DNA of 64,000 nucleotides, taken from contig JAKZAP010000010.1 in NCBI GenBank assembly GCA_023053575.1, positions 12,609,225 to 12,673,224 on the forward strand. Reading direction: 5' to 3'. The DNA comes from Branchinecta lynchi. Its lineage: Eukaryota > Arthropoda > Branchiopoda > Anostraca > Branchinectidae. The position numbers and the translations under genes are program-made. How positions within the stretch are numbered: the stretch's first letter is position 1; each line of letters begins with the position of its first letter. The notes under the pieces are model-generated. The model saw only the letters and a list, made by a program, of their open reading frames with translations, searched no databases and was not told the DNA's origin. This document shows positions 1 to 11,400 of the stretch, in pieces.

Positions 1-1830
1 CGGGAGAGGGACTTGTAAGTAAGAATCGGTTCACGAGGGGCTAGAAATTTTTGAAAATTGGTGCACATTGTATTCGATTTCTGTAAATATGACAGTAAGA
101 AAGTTTGTATCGATGGTCTATCGCTATAACCTAGGATTAACTGTTTACGCAACGGGTACAAACGATACGGTAACGTAAAACAATAAGGTAATTTTGTAAT
201 AATTAATAGTGTCATCTATGGTATTTTAATCCTGAAAAGTTACGGATAGCTTTATAATATCAACTAGATTATATAAGATATTGTTCCAAGTTTTCATCCG
301 TCACGATATCTACGATTGAAAAGGATAAAGTTCAACTTCGACGGCAATCGATAGCCGCTGATGAGCTGATCAAAGTATATGACATCCATTTTTTGGTAAA
401 AAATTCCTTTATGAGATACACCAGTTTGAAAGTTTCAAGGGGTTGACAACTTCAATAGTAAGGTACACACTGAAACCAAAAATAGGCAATACCAGTTGTG
501 AGACATTTAGGGGACTTGTACACGACAGGCGACTGTTAGCTCATAATCATCTTCGGCAATGAGGGGTTTGCAGCTCTCGCTAGTTGGCGTACCTGTCATT
601 TGATGAACAATTTGGTTCCCAAATGTAAAACATGCAAGGGACTTGTAAGTAATAATCGGCTGTTATGCTACACAAATCTTCAGCGATGAGGGGTTTGCAA
701 CTTTTGCTAGTCGGTGTACCCATTATTTTTATCAGGTGAACTTGATGTCTATCACGGGAAAGGGACTTGTCAGTAGAATCGATGCACGAGGGGCTAGAAA
801 TCTTATTGTATTCTATTTATATAAATCTGACGGTAAGAAAGTTTGTATCGTTGGTCTATCGCTGTAACCTAGGATTTACTGTTAACGCAACGGGTACAAA
901 CGATACTGTAATGTAAAACAAGGTAGTTTCGTAATAATTAATAGTGTCATCTATGGTATTTTAATCCTAAAAAGTTACGGATAGCTTTATAATACCAACT
1001 AGATTATATAGGATATTATTCCAAGTTTTCATCCGTCACGATGTCTACGATTGAAAAGGATAAAGTTCAACTGACTGCAAAGTCAATTTAGTCCCTTTTT
1101 CCGATATGCTTTTGTTGTGGTTAGGGCAATCGATAGCCCTTGAAGAGCTGATCAAAATATATGCCTTCCATTTTTTTTAACAAAAATCCTTTATGAGATA
1201 AACCAGTTTGAAAGTTTCAAGGGGTTGACAACTTCAGGAGTAAGGTACACACTGAAACCAAAAATAGGCGAAACCAGTTGTGAGATATGTAAGGGACTTG
1301 TAAGCAACAGTCGACTGTAAGCAACAGTCGACTGTTAGCTCATAATCATCTCCGTTAACGAGGAGTTTGCATCTTTTGCTAGTTGGTATACCTGTTATTT
1401 GTCTCAGGTGTATTCGATGGTAAGAACAATTTTGTTCCCAATTGTAAGACATGCATGGGACTTGTAAGTAATAATCGGCTTTTATGCTATAATCATCTTC
1501 AGCGATGAGGTGTTTGCAAATTTTGGTAGCTGGTGTATCCATTATTTGTTTCCGGTGAATTTGATGTCAATCACGGGAGACGGACTTGTAAGTAAGATCG
1601 GTTCACGAGGGGCTAGAAATTTTTGAAAATTGGTGCACATTGTATTCGATTTCTGTAAATATGACAGTAAGAAAGTTTGTATCGATGGTCTATCGCTATA
1701 ACCTAGGATTAACTGTTTACGCAACGGGTACAAACGATACGGTAATGTAAAACAATAAGGTAGTTTTGTAATAATTAATAGTGTCATCTATGGTATTTTA
1801 ATCCTGAAACGTTACGGATAGCCTTCTTCC
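1..1830. repeat. Tandem array of ~0.75-0.82 kb units (family R2)
   Basis: The phrase starting CGGGAGAGGGACTTGTAAG recurs at 1, 755 and 1574, so two full units (about 754 and 819 bp) and a third partial unit of about 250 bp lie head to tail. Each unit holds blocks in the same order: a GGGACTTGTAAG block, a stretch ending in CTATCGCTATAACCTAGG, an AT-rich block, and a block with GAGGGGTTTGCA. GGGACTTGT itself also recurs inside units (near 510, 640, 1297 and 1457), giving a second-order repeat of roughly 130 bp. The second unit has an extra block of about 55 bp near 1070-1125. The array runs off the left edge. The ORFs read from it are short and follow the repeat, so I do not call a gene. Related sequence in the opposite orientation lies at 49840-50115. 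Confidence 0.85.
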
Positions 1831-2060
1831 AATATTGTTTTGTTGTTGGTTTTACAACGCTAAAGAACAGCTTTTGATTATGTGATTATTCTTTTTAGAA
1901 CATACCGTTTTAAAAGCTTCGATAAGTTGACAATCTCAGCATTTAACCGACAGCGAAGAAACAAAACCAAAGTGTTGCTCTCGCAACACTTTAGCCGGCG
2001 AAGCCGGACAAAGGTTGCCGCAACACTTCACGTTGCCCGGGCAACGTAGGTCTAGTTTGT
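1831..2060. repeat. R2 terminal segment with three hairpins
   Basis: This is the non-tandem end of the R2 repeat. It contains AGTGTTGC/GCAACACT (1971-1978 with 1983-1990), CCGGC-GAA-GCCGG just after it, and the perfect 16-bp palindrome CGTTGCCCGGGCAACG at 2031-2046. The same end, diverged and inverted, is at 43135-43320 and 49840-49990. That marks it as a conserved terminus of a dispersed element. Hairpin-rich ends next to a tandem core are typical of Helentron-associated (HINE/Pearl-type) elements. That assignment is inference. Confidence 0.6.
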
Positions 2061-2117
2061 TGTTGATAAGTCTCAAGTTATCAATTCGCATTATTCTGGC
2101 TCAGCATTCAAAGTGGA

Positions 2118-2342
2118 CTAGATTCTGTTAGTCCCCCATTGTCTCAAAATCAACACAATCAACACTTATGTGTGTCTATAGACATACTTATAAGTCGGGT
2201 CTATAGGGTAATGGGTAACTTACATTTTCTATACTACCAGCAGGGAGCAGATTCCAGATTTTCTACTCGTCAACCTGAGACTATTTTACTATGTCTGTCA
2301 GATGTGCTGATGGTGGGACATAGGGGGAATAATAGAAACTAG
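2118..2342. mobile_element. MITE-like element, ~225 bp
   Basis: The ends are inverted copies of each other over about 25 bp. The left end begins CTAGATTCTGTTAGTCCCCC. The reverse complement of the right end begins CTAGTTTCTATTATTCCCCC. The interior is AT-rich and non-coding. I could not define a clean target duplication, so the superfamily is unassigned. 2343-2621 shows nothing recognisable. Confidence 0.55.
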
Positions 2343-2621
2343 TCAGCTTGGAAGTGGAAGTACTTAATGTAATTTTTTTTTCTTGTTGTTTTATTTGTGC
2401 CATGATTTTAACTCGATTTGATTTACTATGATTTGTTTCCCTTTCCAAAACCAATTTGACCTCAATCTTTATGCTTATAAGCTTACTGTCATTATTTTCT
2501 TGATGAGTTATTTCGAAGATTACTGTGATTGTTTTCTTGATGCCTTATTTACGAGTTTCCAAAGCGTCCAAAGTTAGATGTAATTATTAAAATCCATGGT
2601 TTCTTGAATAGCTCAGTTCTT

Positions 2622-4136
2622 GTGTCACTTGCAGCTTTGCTCAAGTGCCATATACAGATCACTTTTCGGTCTGTTGGTCGATCGGTCTGTCGGTTCACTG
2701 TTCTCGAGTTCCAGAAAGTTAGGACGATGAAATTTGGCAGGCATATAAGGGACCCAACCAAACTAACTTGGAAATAGTCACTTCCCCAATCCGACCACCG
2801 AGGGGGGAATGGAGGGATGGAGAATCCGGAATGTTGAGGCATCTATAACTTTCGAACGGGTTATAGGATCTTAATGAACCTTTACATTAACAATCTTGTG
2901 TCTCAGATCTCCCACTTCGAGTCCTGAACGGATCCGATGAATGTGGGGGGGGGGGAGTCGGAGGGGAGAACCGGAAATATTGTGACATCGATTAGACTGG
3001 AGCGATTGGGATGAAACTTGGTGGGAAGAACAAGCACATGCCCTAGATACATCAGCGACGGAACCGGGCCGTATTCGGACCCTGGGAAGGGGAGGGGGGG
3101 GGGCTAAGACGATTAAAATTGGCTTGACCTTTTGAGGCTTGAGATGATTGGCTTAAAATAGTCAGTTTCCCAATCTGACCATCGTGGGGAGGGGGGGGGG
3201 GGGAGAATCCGGAGTCTTGAGGCATGTATAACTTTCGAAGGGGTGATCGGATCTGAATGAAACTTGATATTTGGAAAAGCCTCGTATCTCAAATTGCCGA
3301 GATCAGTTCCGACCAGATCCCATGAATGTGGGGTGGGGGTGGTTGGAGGGGAGAACCGGAAATCTTGTGACACCCTTAGAGTGGAGCGATGAAACTTGGC
3401 GGGAAGAGCAAGCACAAGCCATAGATACGTCACAGTACCGGACCAGATTCGGGCACCTTTGGGGGAGTTGTAGGGGGTGTGGGTCCGAAATTCCGGTCAC
3501 CGCGAGTTAAGGTACTTCCAGATCCGCAAGGACGATGAAACTCGACTTTGAACATGAGAGACTTAACAAGATTGGCTTAGAAATTGTCATTTCTCAGATT
3601 CGACCATCCCTTGAAGTACTATTAAAGCAAAATATACTTTTTCATGATCCCCATTAGCCCATGATCGTTTATGCCTCAAGATTTTGCTAAGAAATGAATT
3701 TTTAGCAGCCTTAAATTACATATCTTACCGAAAAGTAAAAAAAACACTTTTGACCAAAAGATATAATTATATTCGTGATCCCCAAGGGCCCATGATCCGT
3801 TTTGCCTCAAGGGCTTTGTGATTTCCTTAAAGTAAAAATAATTATTTTGAGCAAAATATATATTTTCATGATTTCGATGAGCTTATCATCATTTGTGCAA
3901 GAGTGTTCGTTACGGATGAATGTTCTAGCGCCCTTACAGTGAGCATCATCACAGCCAAATGCGTCAATAGAATAGTTTTTAAGAACGATCCATTCTCACG
4001 ATTTCAAAGGACCCATGATCATTCTTATCTCAAGGGGTTTGCTTACAAATGAACACAACTACCGCACGAATTGGCAAATTCCTATTTTCATCCTCTGATA
4101 CAGCGTTGCAAGTGCCATATGAGCTTCTAGCTCTTG
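2622..4136 (-). mobile_element. R1 repeat element, copy D (~1.5 kb)
   Basis: R1 elements are recognised by their ends. The left end is a GAGCT-loop-AGCTC hairpin followed by ATATGGCACTTGC. The right end is a hairpin of ATGGCACTTG with CAAGTGCCAT. Here both lie on the minus strand: the left-end motif at about 4107-4136 and the right end at 2622-2655. Between them are about two monomers of ~0.4 kb, marked by phrases like GACGATGAAACTTGGCAGG near 2725, 3110 and 3530 and by G-runs. Nearer the left end is an arm with repeated phrases such as CATGATC and AGGGCTTTGC. The small ORFs in it follow the repeat and are not genes. Confidence 0.75.
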
Positions 4137-4438
4137 TCTTCTAAACTCTTAATGAATAAAATACTACCTTATAAAGTCATTATTGTTGACTATACCTGTA
4201 TATAAATGGTAATGGTGATAGGGATAGGAGAGGAATTTCTGTGAGATTGCTGCAGCAAGAAGCCTTTTCAGAAAACTCAGGTTTTTTCAAACGCGGAGGT
4301 CAGACGTTTGCATCGGTCATTGATTTTCATCGTCTCTTAACTAATGTACCGCGCAGAAGACTATCCAAATGAGAAGAAGGAAGCTTGTTTTTCATCGGAT
4401 CATTATTATGTCTCACGTGTACTTCTGGCACGAATTCC

Positions 4439-4659
4439 CGATGAAACGTTATGTAGCTGCAACCCTTCAGCATGCAACGCTGCCGGCCCTTTGAACCACT
4501 TTTGCGATGAAACGTTATGTAGCTGCAACCCTTCAGGATGCAACGCTGCCGGTACGTTTTCTCTTGAAACGGATTCGCTAAAACGGTTTATAGGAGAAAC
4601 GCTCTACTAGAAAATTGGGAAATTCTGAAAACTGGTTCATAGGGCCGGCAGCGTTGCAT
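4439..4659. repeat. 66-bp tandem duplication plus inverted copy
   Basis: CGATGAAACGTTATGTAGCT starts at 4439 and again at 4505, a period of 66 bp. The second copy continues to about 4552. The motif ATGCAACGCTGCCGGC inside the unit reappears inverted at 4644-4659, so the transcript could fold back. A short ORF (4344-4610, +, 88 codons) spans both copies in frame and repeats a Cys-rich phrase (DETLCSCNPS). I see no signal peptide or known family in it and regard it as probably non-coding. The rest of 4137-4725 shows nothing I recognise. Confidence 0.6.
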
Positions 4660-4724
4660 ATATAAAAACGTTGCGTTTTACTTTAGAGTTCAGCGAATGT
4701 TTTTTTCTTAATCTTTCTTAGGGC

Positions 4725-5565
4725 ACATTTTACGTCAGACGGGTCACTGCAAAAGCAGACCGTGGAAATTTAGCCAGTATACTATCAAGCTCTTTTTCAA
4801 ATTTACTTTCTGTATCTGGATCGGGTGACGAAAACTCACTTTTATAATAATCAATCCAACTAATTTCAGGAATACTGACAGCAGAGGCCCGGTCTGTACG
4901 ATTAAGACTTTTCCACAAAAGAGAAGGGTCACTCGCTCCGCTGTCTTGTCAACATTTTTTTGAATCAGCATAATTTTGTGGTCCTTAAGTACTCTTGTGA
5001 ATTTTCTTTTTGTTTTCAAACGCAAATCGTTTACTATACCAGAACGCGGTTTATCAGACTCATTCCAAATTCGGAGCCACAGTTTAGCCGATTCACATGC
5101 TGAAACAAGATTCGAGTTTTTTGACCAATCGGCCAGTTCTGTTTTTTGCGAACACGTCTGGTCGAACCGCACTACGCTCCGCACATCGAAGTGCGTGATT
5201 TACTTCCGCGGGATAACTCGTAATCTGTATTTCAATCTCACGCTCATTTAGATAAGAATTACAATCGGGGCTAAGCAGATGGAACGGAACTTTGATTTTA
5301 TCGAGTAGCGAGTCACATTCAAACATAAATAACTGGCGATTAACGCGACCCCAATCTTGGATATCGAACTATTTTTGTATTTAGTCGTTTTGCTAACAGC
5401 AATGCACTCAGTGGTCACACAGATCGGAAGGTGATCAGAGTAGAAGCCTTCACGCAAAACTGCGGCTTGGTTCAGGGGGAGAGAAGAAACAATGTGATCA
5501 AGGTTCGATGTTGAAGGAACAAAGGTTGGTTCGCAGTTGTTCGAAGTAATAACTTTCACTCTGTT
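4725..5565 (-). pseudogene. LINE endonuclease-to-linker remnant
   Basis: Three overlapping minus-strand frames together read as part of a LINE ORF2. At 5420-5560 is the C-terminal end of an APE-type endonuclease, with a SNLDHIVSS motif followed about 17 residues later by SDHLPI (the conserved catalytic Asp-His end). At 4990-5190 is a basic linker (SAKLWLRIWNESDKP ... LRLKTKRKFTRVLKDHK). At 4730-4920 the frame continues toward the RT domain (EISWIDYYKSEF). The pieces sit in different frames with stop codons, so the copy is dead. The upstream endonuclease half and all RT motifs are missing. It abuts the end of an R1 repeat at about 5566. Motif order matches the LINEs at 17.3 and 51-58 kb. Confidence 0.7.
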
Positions 5566-5567
5566 TT

Positions 5568-6086
5568 TATGGCACTTGCAGCTTTGCTCAATTGTCATAT
5601 ACCGATCACTTTTTGGTCGTCCTGTCTGTCGGTGTGTCGGTCTGTCGGTCAATTGTTCTCGAGTTATGGCACTTCCAGAAGCGCTAGGACAATGAAACTT
5701 GGCAGGCATATCATTGACCCGACCAAACTAACTAGGAAATAGTCACTTTCCCGATGAGACGAGCGTAGGCTGAGTGGAGGGAGGAGGAATCCGGAATCTT
5801 GAGCTATGTATAACTTTGTAACGGGTGATCGGATCTTCATGAAACGTATTTGAAAAGACCTCGTGTCTCGGATGTCCAATTTTGTGGGTTTTTTTTCGGG
5901 GGGTGGGGGGTAGTCGGAGGGGTAACCGGAAATCTTGTGACACGCTTAGAGTGGAGCTATTCGGATGACACTTGGTTGGAAGAACAAGCATACGCCCCAG
6001 ATACATCAGTCCGGATTCGGATTGCAGACCGGGTTCGGGTACTGAAGGGGAAGTTGGGGGGGGGGGGAGATTCCTATGATCGCAAG
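5568..6086 (-). mobile_element. R1 repeat, fragment
   Basis: It begins with the R1 right-end hairpin (ATGGCACTTG ... near 5568-5612) on the minus strand. It continues through one monomer with the GACAATGAAACTTGGCAGGC phrase (about 5690) and G-rich tracts at 5900 and 6055. The repeat stops abruptly at 6086, where CAGGGGCGTCGCTAGCC begins. R1 sequence of the same orientation resumes only at about 14640. Confidence 0.7.
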
Positions 6087-6760
6087 CAGGGGCGTCGCTA
6101 GCCAAACATTTTTGTAAGTTTGTAAGTAGGCTACGACTTTTTTCGGGAAAAACATTAGTTCCGCCATTAATATCTCGATTTTAAGGTGACCCAAGCCCCG
6201 AAATTCCAAGCCTAAAACACGAATGAAATGACGCCAGCTTCCAGTAAATAGAGCCTACTACAAAAGTTGACGCCGGCAAAATTATTTCATGAAATCCTGT
6301 ATGATCAAAATACATCTTTTCGGACCCAAAATGAAATTAAGGGCCACTTAGCACGGATCTGCCCGTCTGTCTTTATTGATGACGAATCCAGAAAATGTGA
6401 GAGTTTTAGCTGGAAGTTGGAATGTGCTTCAGTCTGACCCTCTCAGAAAAAGAAGTACTGATCATCAGAACAAACTTCCAGTTAACAAACAAAACAAAAA
6501 TCAAATAACACGTTGAAACAATCACGCCCGTGATTACACCTTCGCTCATTGCTCACGAAGCCCGATTTATTTTAAACGTCGCACTAACTAAATAGAAACT
6601 AACAAATTCTTAAAATTGTACGTCACAAGCAAAATCGGCCTGATTTTTACAAGAATTGAGAGATATTGGTTCATAACAGATCGTGCTCAAGTTGCCAATC
6701 TGGCAAACTCGAAACTTGCGGCTGAGAATCCTATTCCTGAAGTCTCAAATGCTCGAGAAC
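6087..6760. other. Non-coding stretch, possible one-ended hAT insertion
   Basis: It starts with CAGGGGCGTCGCTAGCC, which resembles the ends of the hAT-type elements elsewhere in the window and lies exactly where the R1 repeat breaks off. I could not find a matching inverted end or target duplication downstream, so this is only a candidate. No ORF of note. The gypsy element is inserted at its right edge. Confidence 0.35.
6757..6760. repeat. Target duplication of the gypsy element (left)
   Basis: GAAC directly precedes the LTR at 6761. The same GAAC follows the other LTR at 14191-14194. A 4-bp duplication is within the range known for Ty3/gypsy integrases. Confidence 0.75.
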
Positions 6761-7206
6761 TGTTATAATGCGTTAATTAGCTGTTACTAAGCGTTAATTT
6801 TACTACGTCTTTAATCTCTCTACTGTTACGGAAAGTTATCTGTTACGACATGGTCCCCGAGCGGTGTGGACCATGCTTAACAAAACCAAAATAAAAACAC
6901 CCACTAAACTCTACCTCGTTGGTCAATTGTAGAAAAACATATTCGTGTATTTACATTTACAATACAATGGCGATAGATAGCAGGTAATAAATAAAACTCA
7001 ACACTTAACTTTTAACATCTCCAGCAACGACCGTTCACCGGTCCCACTCAAAACAGACTGCCCAGCATTGTATTAAATTTCGCCCCAATTCAAACTTGAA
7101 TGGCTCAGGTTATTCATCGCCAGGAACCTGTTGTTACCTGGCGGAATTAAACTTATAGAAACCAAGGTGTCGTGAACTCCCTTGGTGAAAGTACACCTTG
7201 GTTACA
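6761..7206 (-). repeat. 3' LTR of the gypsy element
   Basis: 446 bp, bounded by TG...CA. On the coding (minus) strand it opens with TGTAACCAAGGTGTAC and contains two inverted repeats close to that end (CCAAGGTGT/ACACCTTGG and CGCCAGGTAAC/GTTCCTGGCG). A TATA-like TATAAG lies between them. The promoter assignment is only a suggestion. Confidence 0.93.
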
Positions 7207-7220
7207 CCTCCCCCCTTCCA
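7207..7220 (-). other. Polypurine tract
   Basis: Directly upstream of the 3' LTR on the element's coding strand stands TGGAAGGGGGGAGG, an almost pure purine run touching the LTR boundary. This is where plus-strand DNA synthesis is primed in LTR retrotransposons. Confidence 0.85.
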
Positions 7221-8429
7221 AAAAGAACTCACCTCAGTTCTGAAATTCAATTTTAATCTGCCCCAATTTTATTTTACTCCTCCCTTGATTCAACCCCCTA
7301 TCTAAAATACCTCCCAGCATAAAACAAATGCAAATGTTGCCAAACATAACAAAACTTTTAAAGTTGTTTTTCCGATCACAATAACACGTATCCGACCGAT
7401 ACGGACATATAACATTTTCAGAAAGCGTATCAAAGTGATAACGCAATTCGACCTATCGCACTGCACCGTAGTCACACCTCAAGTCCTTCTTGCCGATTGT
7501 CTATACCGCACACGAATCACGATCACGATCATCCTCAGCTTCGCTGCTCCTGATGCCGACGACGACGACTGGTAGGGCGTCGACTGGAGCATACCAAGAC
7601 GACGACTGACAGTAGGTTACAGTTGACTGGAGGAGCAAAACGTAGTCTAACGCAGTCAACGTAAACAATCGTAGGTAAGCAACGCATGGTTGCGCAGCTT
7701 GAAAGCGACGAACGCTGATAACCGTAAGGATGCGCAAAATGACGTCGACAACTGCACATAACGTGGGGGTGGCAGTGACGTCGACAAACGCAGATAAATG
7801 TATGATGCGCTGGGTGATGTCGACAAACGTCGGAGCGCAAGGATGCGCAGGTTGATGACAACAACGTGGATTAACGCGAGGATGCGCAAACTGAAGTTTT
7901 CAAACGCAGACAAACGCGGACAAACGCAGGCAGCCGTGTTACTCCTGCCCCTGGCAATGCAGCTGCTCAGCTTATCTTCTTCAAACTGCTCAGTATCGAG
8001 CACACCTGTGGCTTGAACGCCACCACACAGCAACAGCAGACAGTTCCTTCGGCGACGTACTGAACTGTACGCGCAACAACGGCAACTGACGAGGGAAACA
8101 TCTCCCATACGAGCTGAGACTTAGGCTGACTTTGGGCTGCAACACGCTGCTTCAAATTGCTGGGCATGACATCTTCTTCGCGGTTTATTGTAGAGGGTGT
8201 GACCTGACGATGCAGTCGATGACAGCGACAGAGGTGGTTGACATAACTCATCACAAAAATCATCACCTGCAAAATTCATAGCGGTAGACAAGGTATTTAC
8301 AAAAGCTGGAAATCACCAGCAACATATCACAAGTAACATAATTTTCACACACCCAAAAAATTCTTATTCGACATCCTATTTCCTATAAAAACAACAAGTT
8401 TCTTCAGTAATTTTTGGAGTGATACAAGA
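7221..8429 (-). other. 3' non-coding region between pol and PPT, with short repeats
   Basis: About 1.2 kb of element sequence follows the pol stop codon. Several overlapping minus-strand ORFs exist (for example 7656-8108, 150 codons; 7967-8272, 101 codons). They share no frame, have no signal peptide or membrane pattern of an Env protein, and overlap a repetitive block. In that block (about 7700-7935) the plus-strand words GACGTCGACAAACGCAGA and GGATGCGCAAA recur at loose ~50-60 bp spacing. I call no gene here. It could be untranslated RNA with packaging or export signals, or a decayed third ORF. Confidence 0.5.
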
Positions 8430-11400
8430 TCATTCCAACAATTTCTGTAAAATGCTCAAGGCCATCGCCTTATCAATGCCTGTGGCGTTTACTCCGCCAG
8501 GGCGATCATATCCCAATCGTTCCGGTGGTTTCGTCATTCGTGAAGGGCGCAAATTTGGTGGGTCAACCGTCGGACTATCCTCAACAGCCGGTTCCTCTGG
8601 AGATTCCGACAATTCCAGCACCAATTCACTACGATCTGTATCATTTTCTGGGAAAAGCGCACGCGGCTGTAAGTGTCCAGAATCTTCTGCACTTAAAAAT
8701 GAATGAAATGGCGTGTGACGTGGTGTCTGTGTGCGTGTCTCAGTACGAGTCAAAAGTGGCGTACTAGTCAAAGTTGGTCGAGCATCCGTCCTTGTCGTCA
8801 AATTACCGTCATTGGGAGTGCGAGGATGCGGAATAGATACAGACAGATCTGCAGCTTCCAAGTCTGTGTCATCATTAGATTGGGTTAGTGGGTTGCTAAC
8901 GTCACTATTTCTAACTACATCCTCCCCATCCCCAAAATCGGAATCCTCCCTTTCTTCCTCCCCCTGGTCAGGTGGGTCAACCACCCAAGGGTTACGAGTT
9001 TTTCCCGGTTTTAACAAATCGTAGTGCACCGTCTTTTGCTTCAACTTTTTATGCATATGTTTTATGACGTAATCGACTACTCCGACCTTTGCAATCACAC
9101 GATAAGGTCCTTCAAAATGAGTGTCATTCAACTTATGTGCTCTTCCCTTCTTCAAAATTCTTAAATAAACCACGTCTCCCACTTCGTGTGGTTTAAAATG
9201 TGACTTTTTATCATGCTGAAACTTTTGCGTATCCCTACTTTCATCAATATTTTTCCACACATGTTCGTAAGTTTTCTGCATCCTTCCAAGCATTTCCGAT
9301 TTATATGATACGTGTGAATCATAAAAGGTTCTGGATTTCATGAGGGCATCTACCGGCAGAACGGCGTCACGCAAAAACATGAGGAAAAAGCTGTTATCCT
9401 GTAAGGACTCATGGAAAGCGGTGTTCATGCAAAAAGAAACGTAAGAAAGCCAACTGTCCCAGTCATCTCGATGTGACTGGTCTACAAACTGAGACAAAAT
9501 GGAAGCTATATCTCTATGTCTTCTCTCTAAAATTCCCATTGAAGCAGGATGTTCCGCGCTAGAAAATTTGTGCACGATATTCATGTTTTTACAAAAAACA
9601 TCAACTTCTGAATTTTTGAAATGACTACCATTATCAGACATCAGTGTGTGACAAAACCCAAATATGTGACAATATTTCTCAACAAAAGCTCTCAAAAATG
9701 TATTGGCTTTAGCGTCCACAATGGGTACTAGATGTACATGACGTGAAAAATAATCCGTAATCGATAATATGTACGTATTACCGTTGGACGTTTTCGGAAA
9801 TGGTCCAACTAAATCAACAAAAACCATATCAAGTACTCCTGCAGGGACAGGCATTTCCTGCAGAGGAGCATTCGGAGTAACATTCATCGGTTTCCTTTTT
9901 AGGCATTTTTCGCACGATTCACAAAACATCTTACATACTGAGTACATCTTAAAGAAGAAAACATGATCACGAAGTTTTGCGTACGTTTTTGATGATGAAA
10001 AATGACCTCCGTAAGGTGATTCATGAAAATCATTCAAAATCTGAGGAATCATAGCATGCGGTATTACTGGGACTAACACGACATCAGACTTTCGACATTT
10101 CCCAGACGGCACAGACGCATGACACAAAATTCCATCCTCAACAAAAAAATTCTGAATTTCCCTTATAACTCTTCTTTCCAAATCGTACGGCATTTGTACA
10201 CCTTGAGACAAATAGCGAATCATTGCAAGACAATCTTTATCTTGCTTTTGACTTTTCCGAAGCTGCGATAAATCAATAGATGGCGGTAACACTGGGAAAA
10301 GTAACTTAGGCTGTGGAGAAATAGAATTAATCGTGGGCAAACGACTTAAAGCATCCGGGACAACGTTCATCGGTCCAGGACGATAAACAATCTCAAAGTC
10401 ATACTCTTGCAGAGTTAGCGCCCAACGAGCTAGTCTTCCAGTAGGCTCTTTTGTCGTCATAAGCCAACGGAGACTGTTATGGTCAGTCTCTACTTTGAAG
10501 CGGGTACCATAAAGATACTGACGAAACTGCTTGTTAAAATGAACTACGCTAAGTGCTTCCATCTCCGTAACTGTGTAATTAGCCTCAGCCTTATTAAGAC
10601 GACGAGAACCATAATGCAATACAAATTCCCTCCCATCTTGCATTTGCGACAACTTACAAGCAATTGCCTCTTTTGAAGCATCTGTAGATAGTATGTAACC
10701 ACCTTCTCCTGGTCTAGCTAAGCCAAGGATAGGCTCCACCATAAGTTTCTGTCGAAGAATATCAAAAGCTGCTTTTTCAACACTTTCGAACTTAAATGGA
10801 ATGCCTTTTTTCATCAATGCCGTAAGAGGCATGGCGATCTGGGAAAAATCTGGTACGTATTTCCGGAACCACGAAAATAAACCGACCGCAGACCGAACTT
10901 CTTTTATGTTCGATGGATATTTCAGATTTTTAATCGCGGCAATTTTATTCGGATCCGGTTTTATTGTACCATTCGACAAAACATGACCCAACACCGTAAC
11001 TGAAGTAGCTAGAAACGAGCATTTGGAAGGACGTAGTTTTAGATGAGCCTCAATTACCTTATCTAACACAACCTCTAGACAATCTAACTGATCTTTCGTA
11101 TCTCGTGTGTGAACCGTAACATCATCTAAAAAACATTCTAGGTACTTGAACAACAGGGATCTAAACACTCGTTCCATCAAGCGTTGGAAGGTTGCTGGCA
11201 TGTTGCACAGACCAAACGGCGCTCGAATGAAACGGAACAGGCCAAATGGAGTTATAAAACCTGTTTTATCCCTGTCCTCTTCCTCCACTAAACACTGGTA
11301 GAATCCTGACAAAAAATCTAACTGCGAAAAGACACGACTAAGAGACATGCGATCCAGCATATCTTGGATATTCGGTAAATTGTAGCAATCTTTCACCGTA

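Noticed and set aside
6087..6110. Left end of another CAGGGGCGTC hAT element
   Set aside because: No inverted partner or 8-bp duplication (ATCGCAAG) found before R1 resumes at ~14666; kept only as a low-confidence note.
7656..8272. env gene for the gypsy element
   Set aside because: ORFs are short, overlap in different frames and lack signal peptide, transmembrane segment or cleavage site.
8419..9024. Plus-strand ORFs of 80-97 codons over the end of pol
   Set aside because: They lie opposite the long, domain-rich pol frame and are its shadows.
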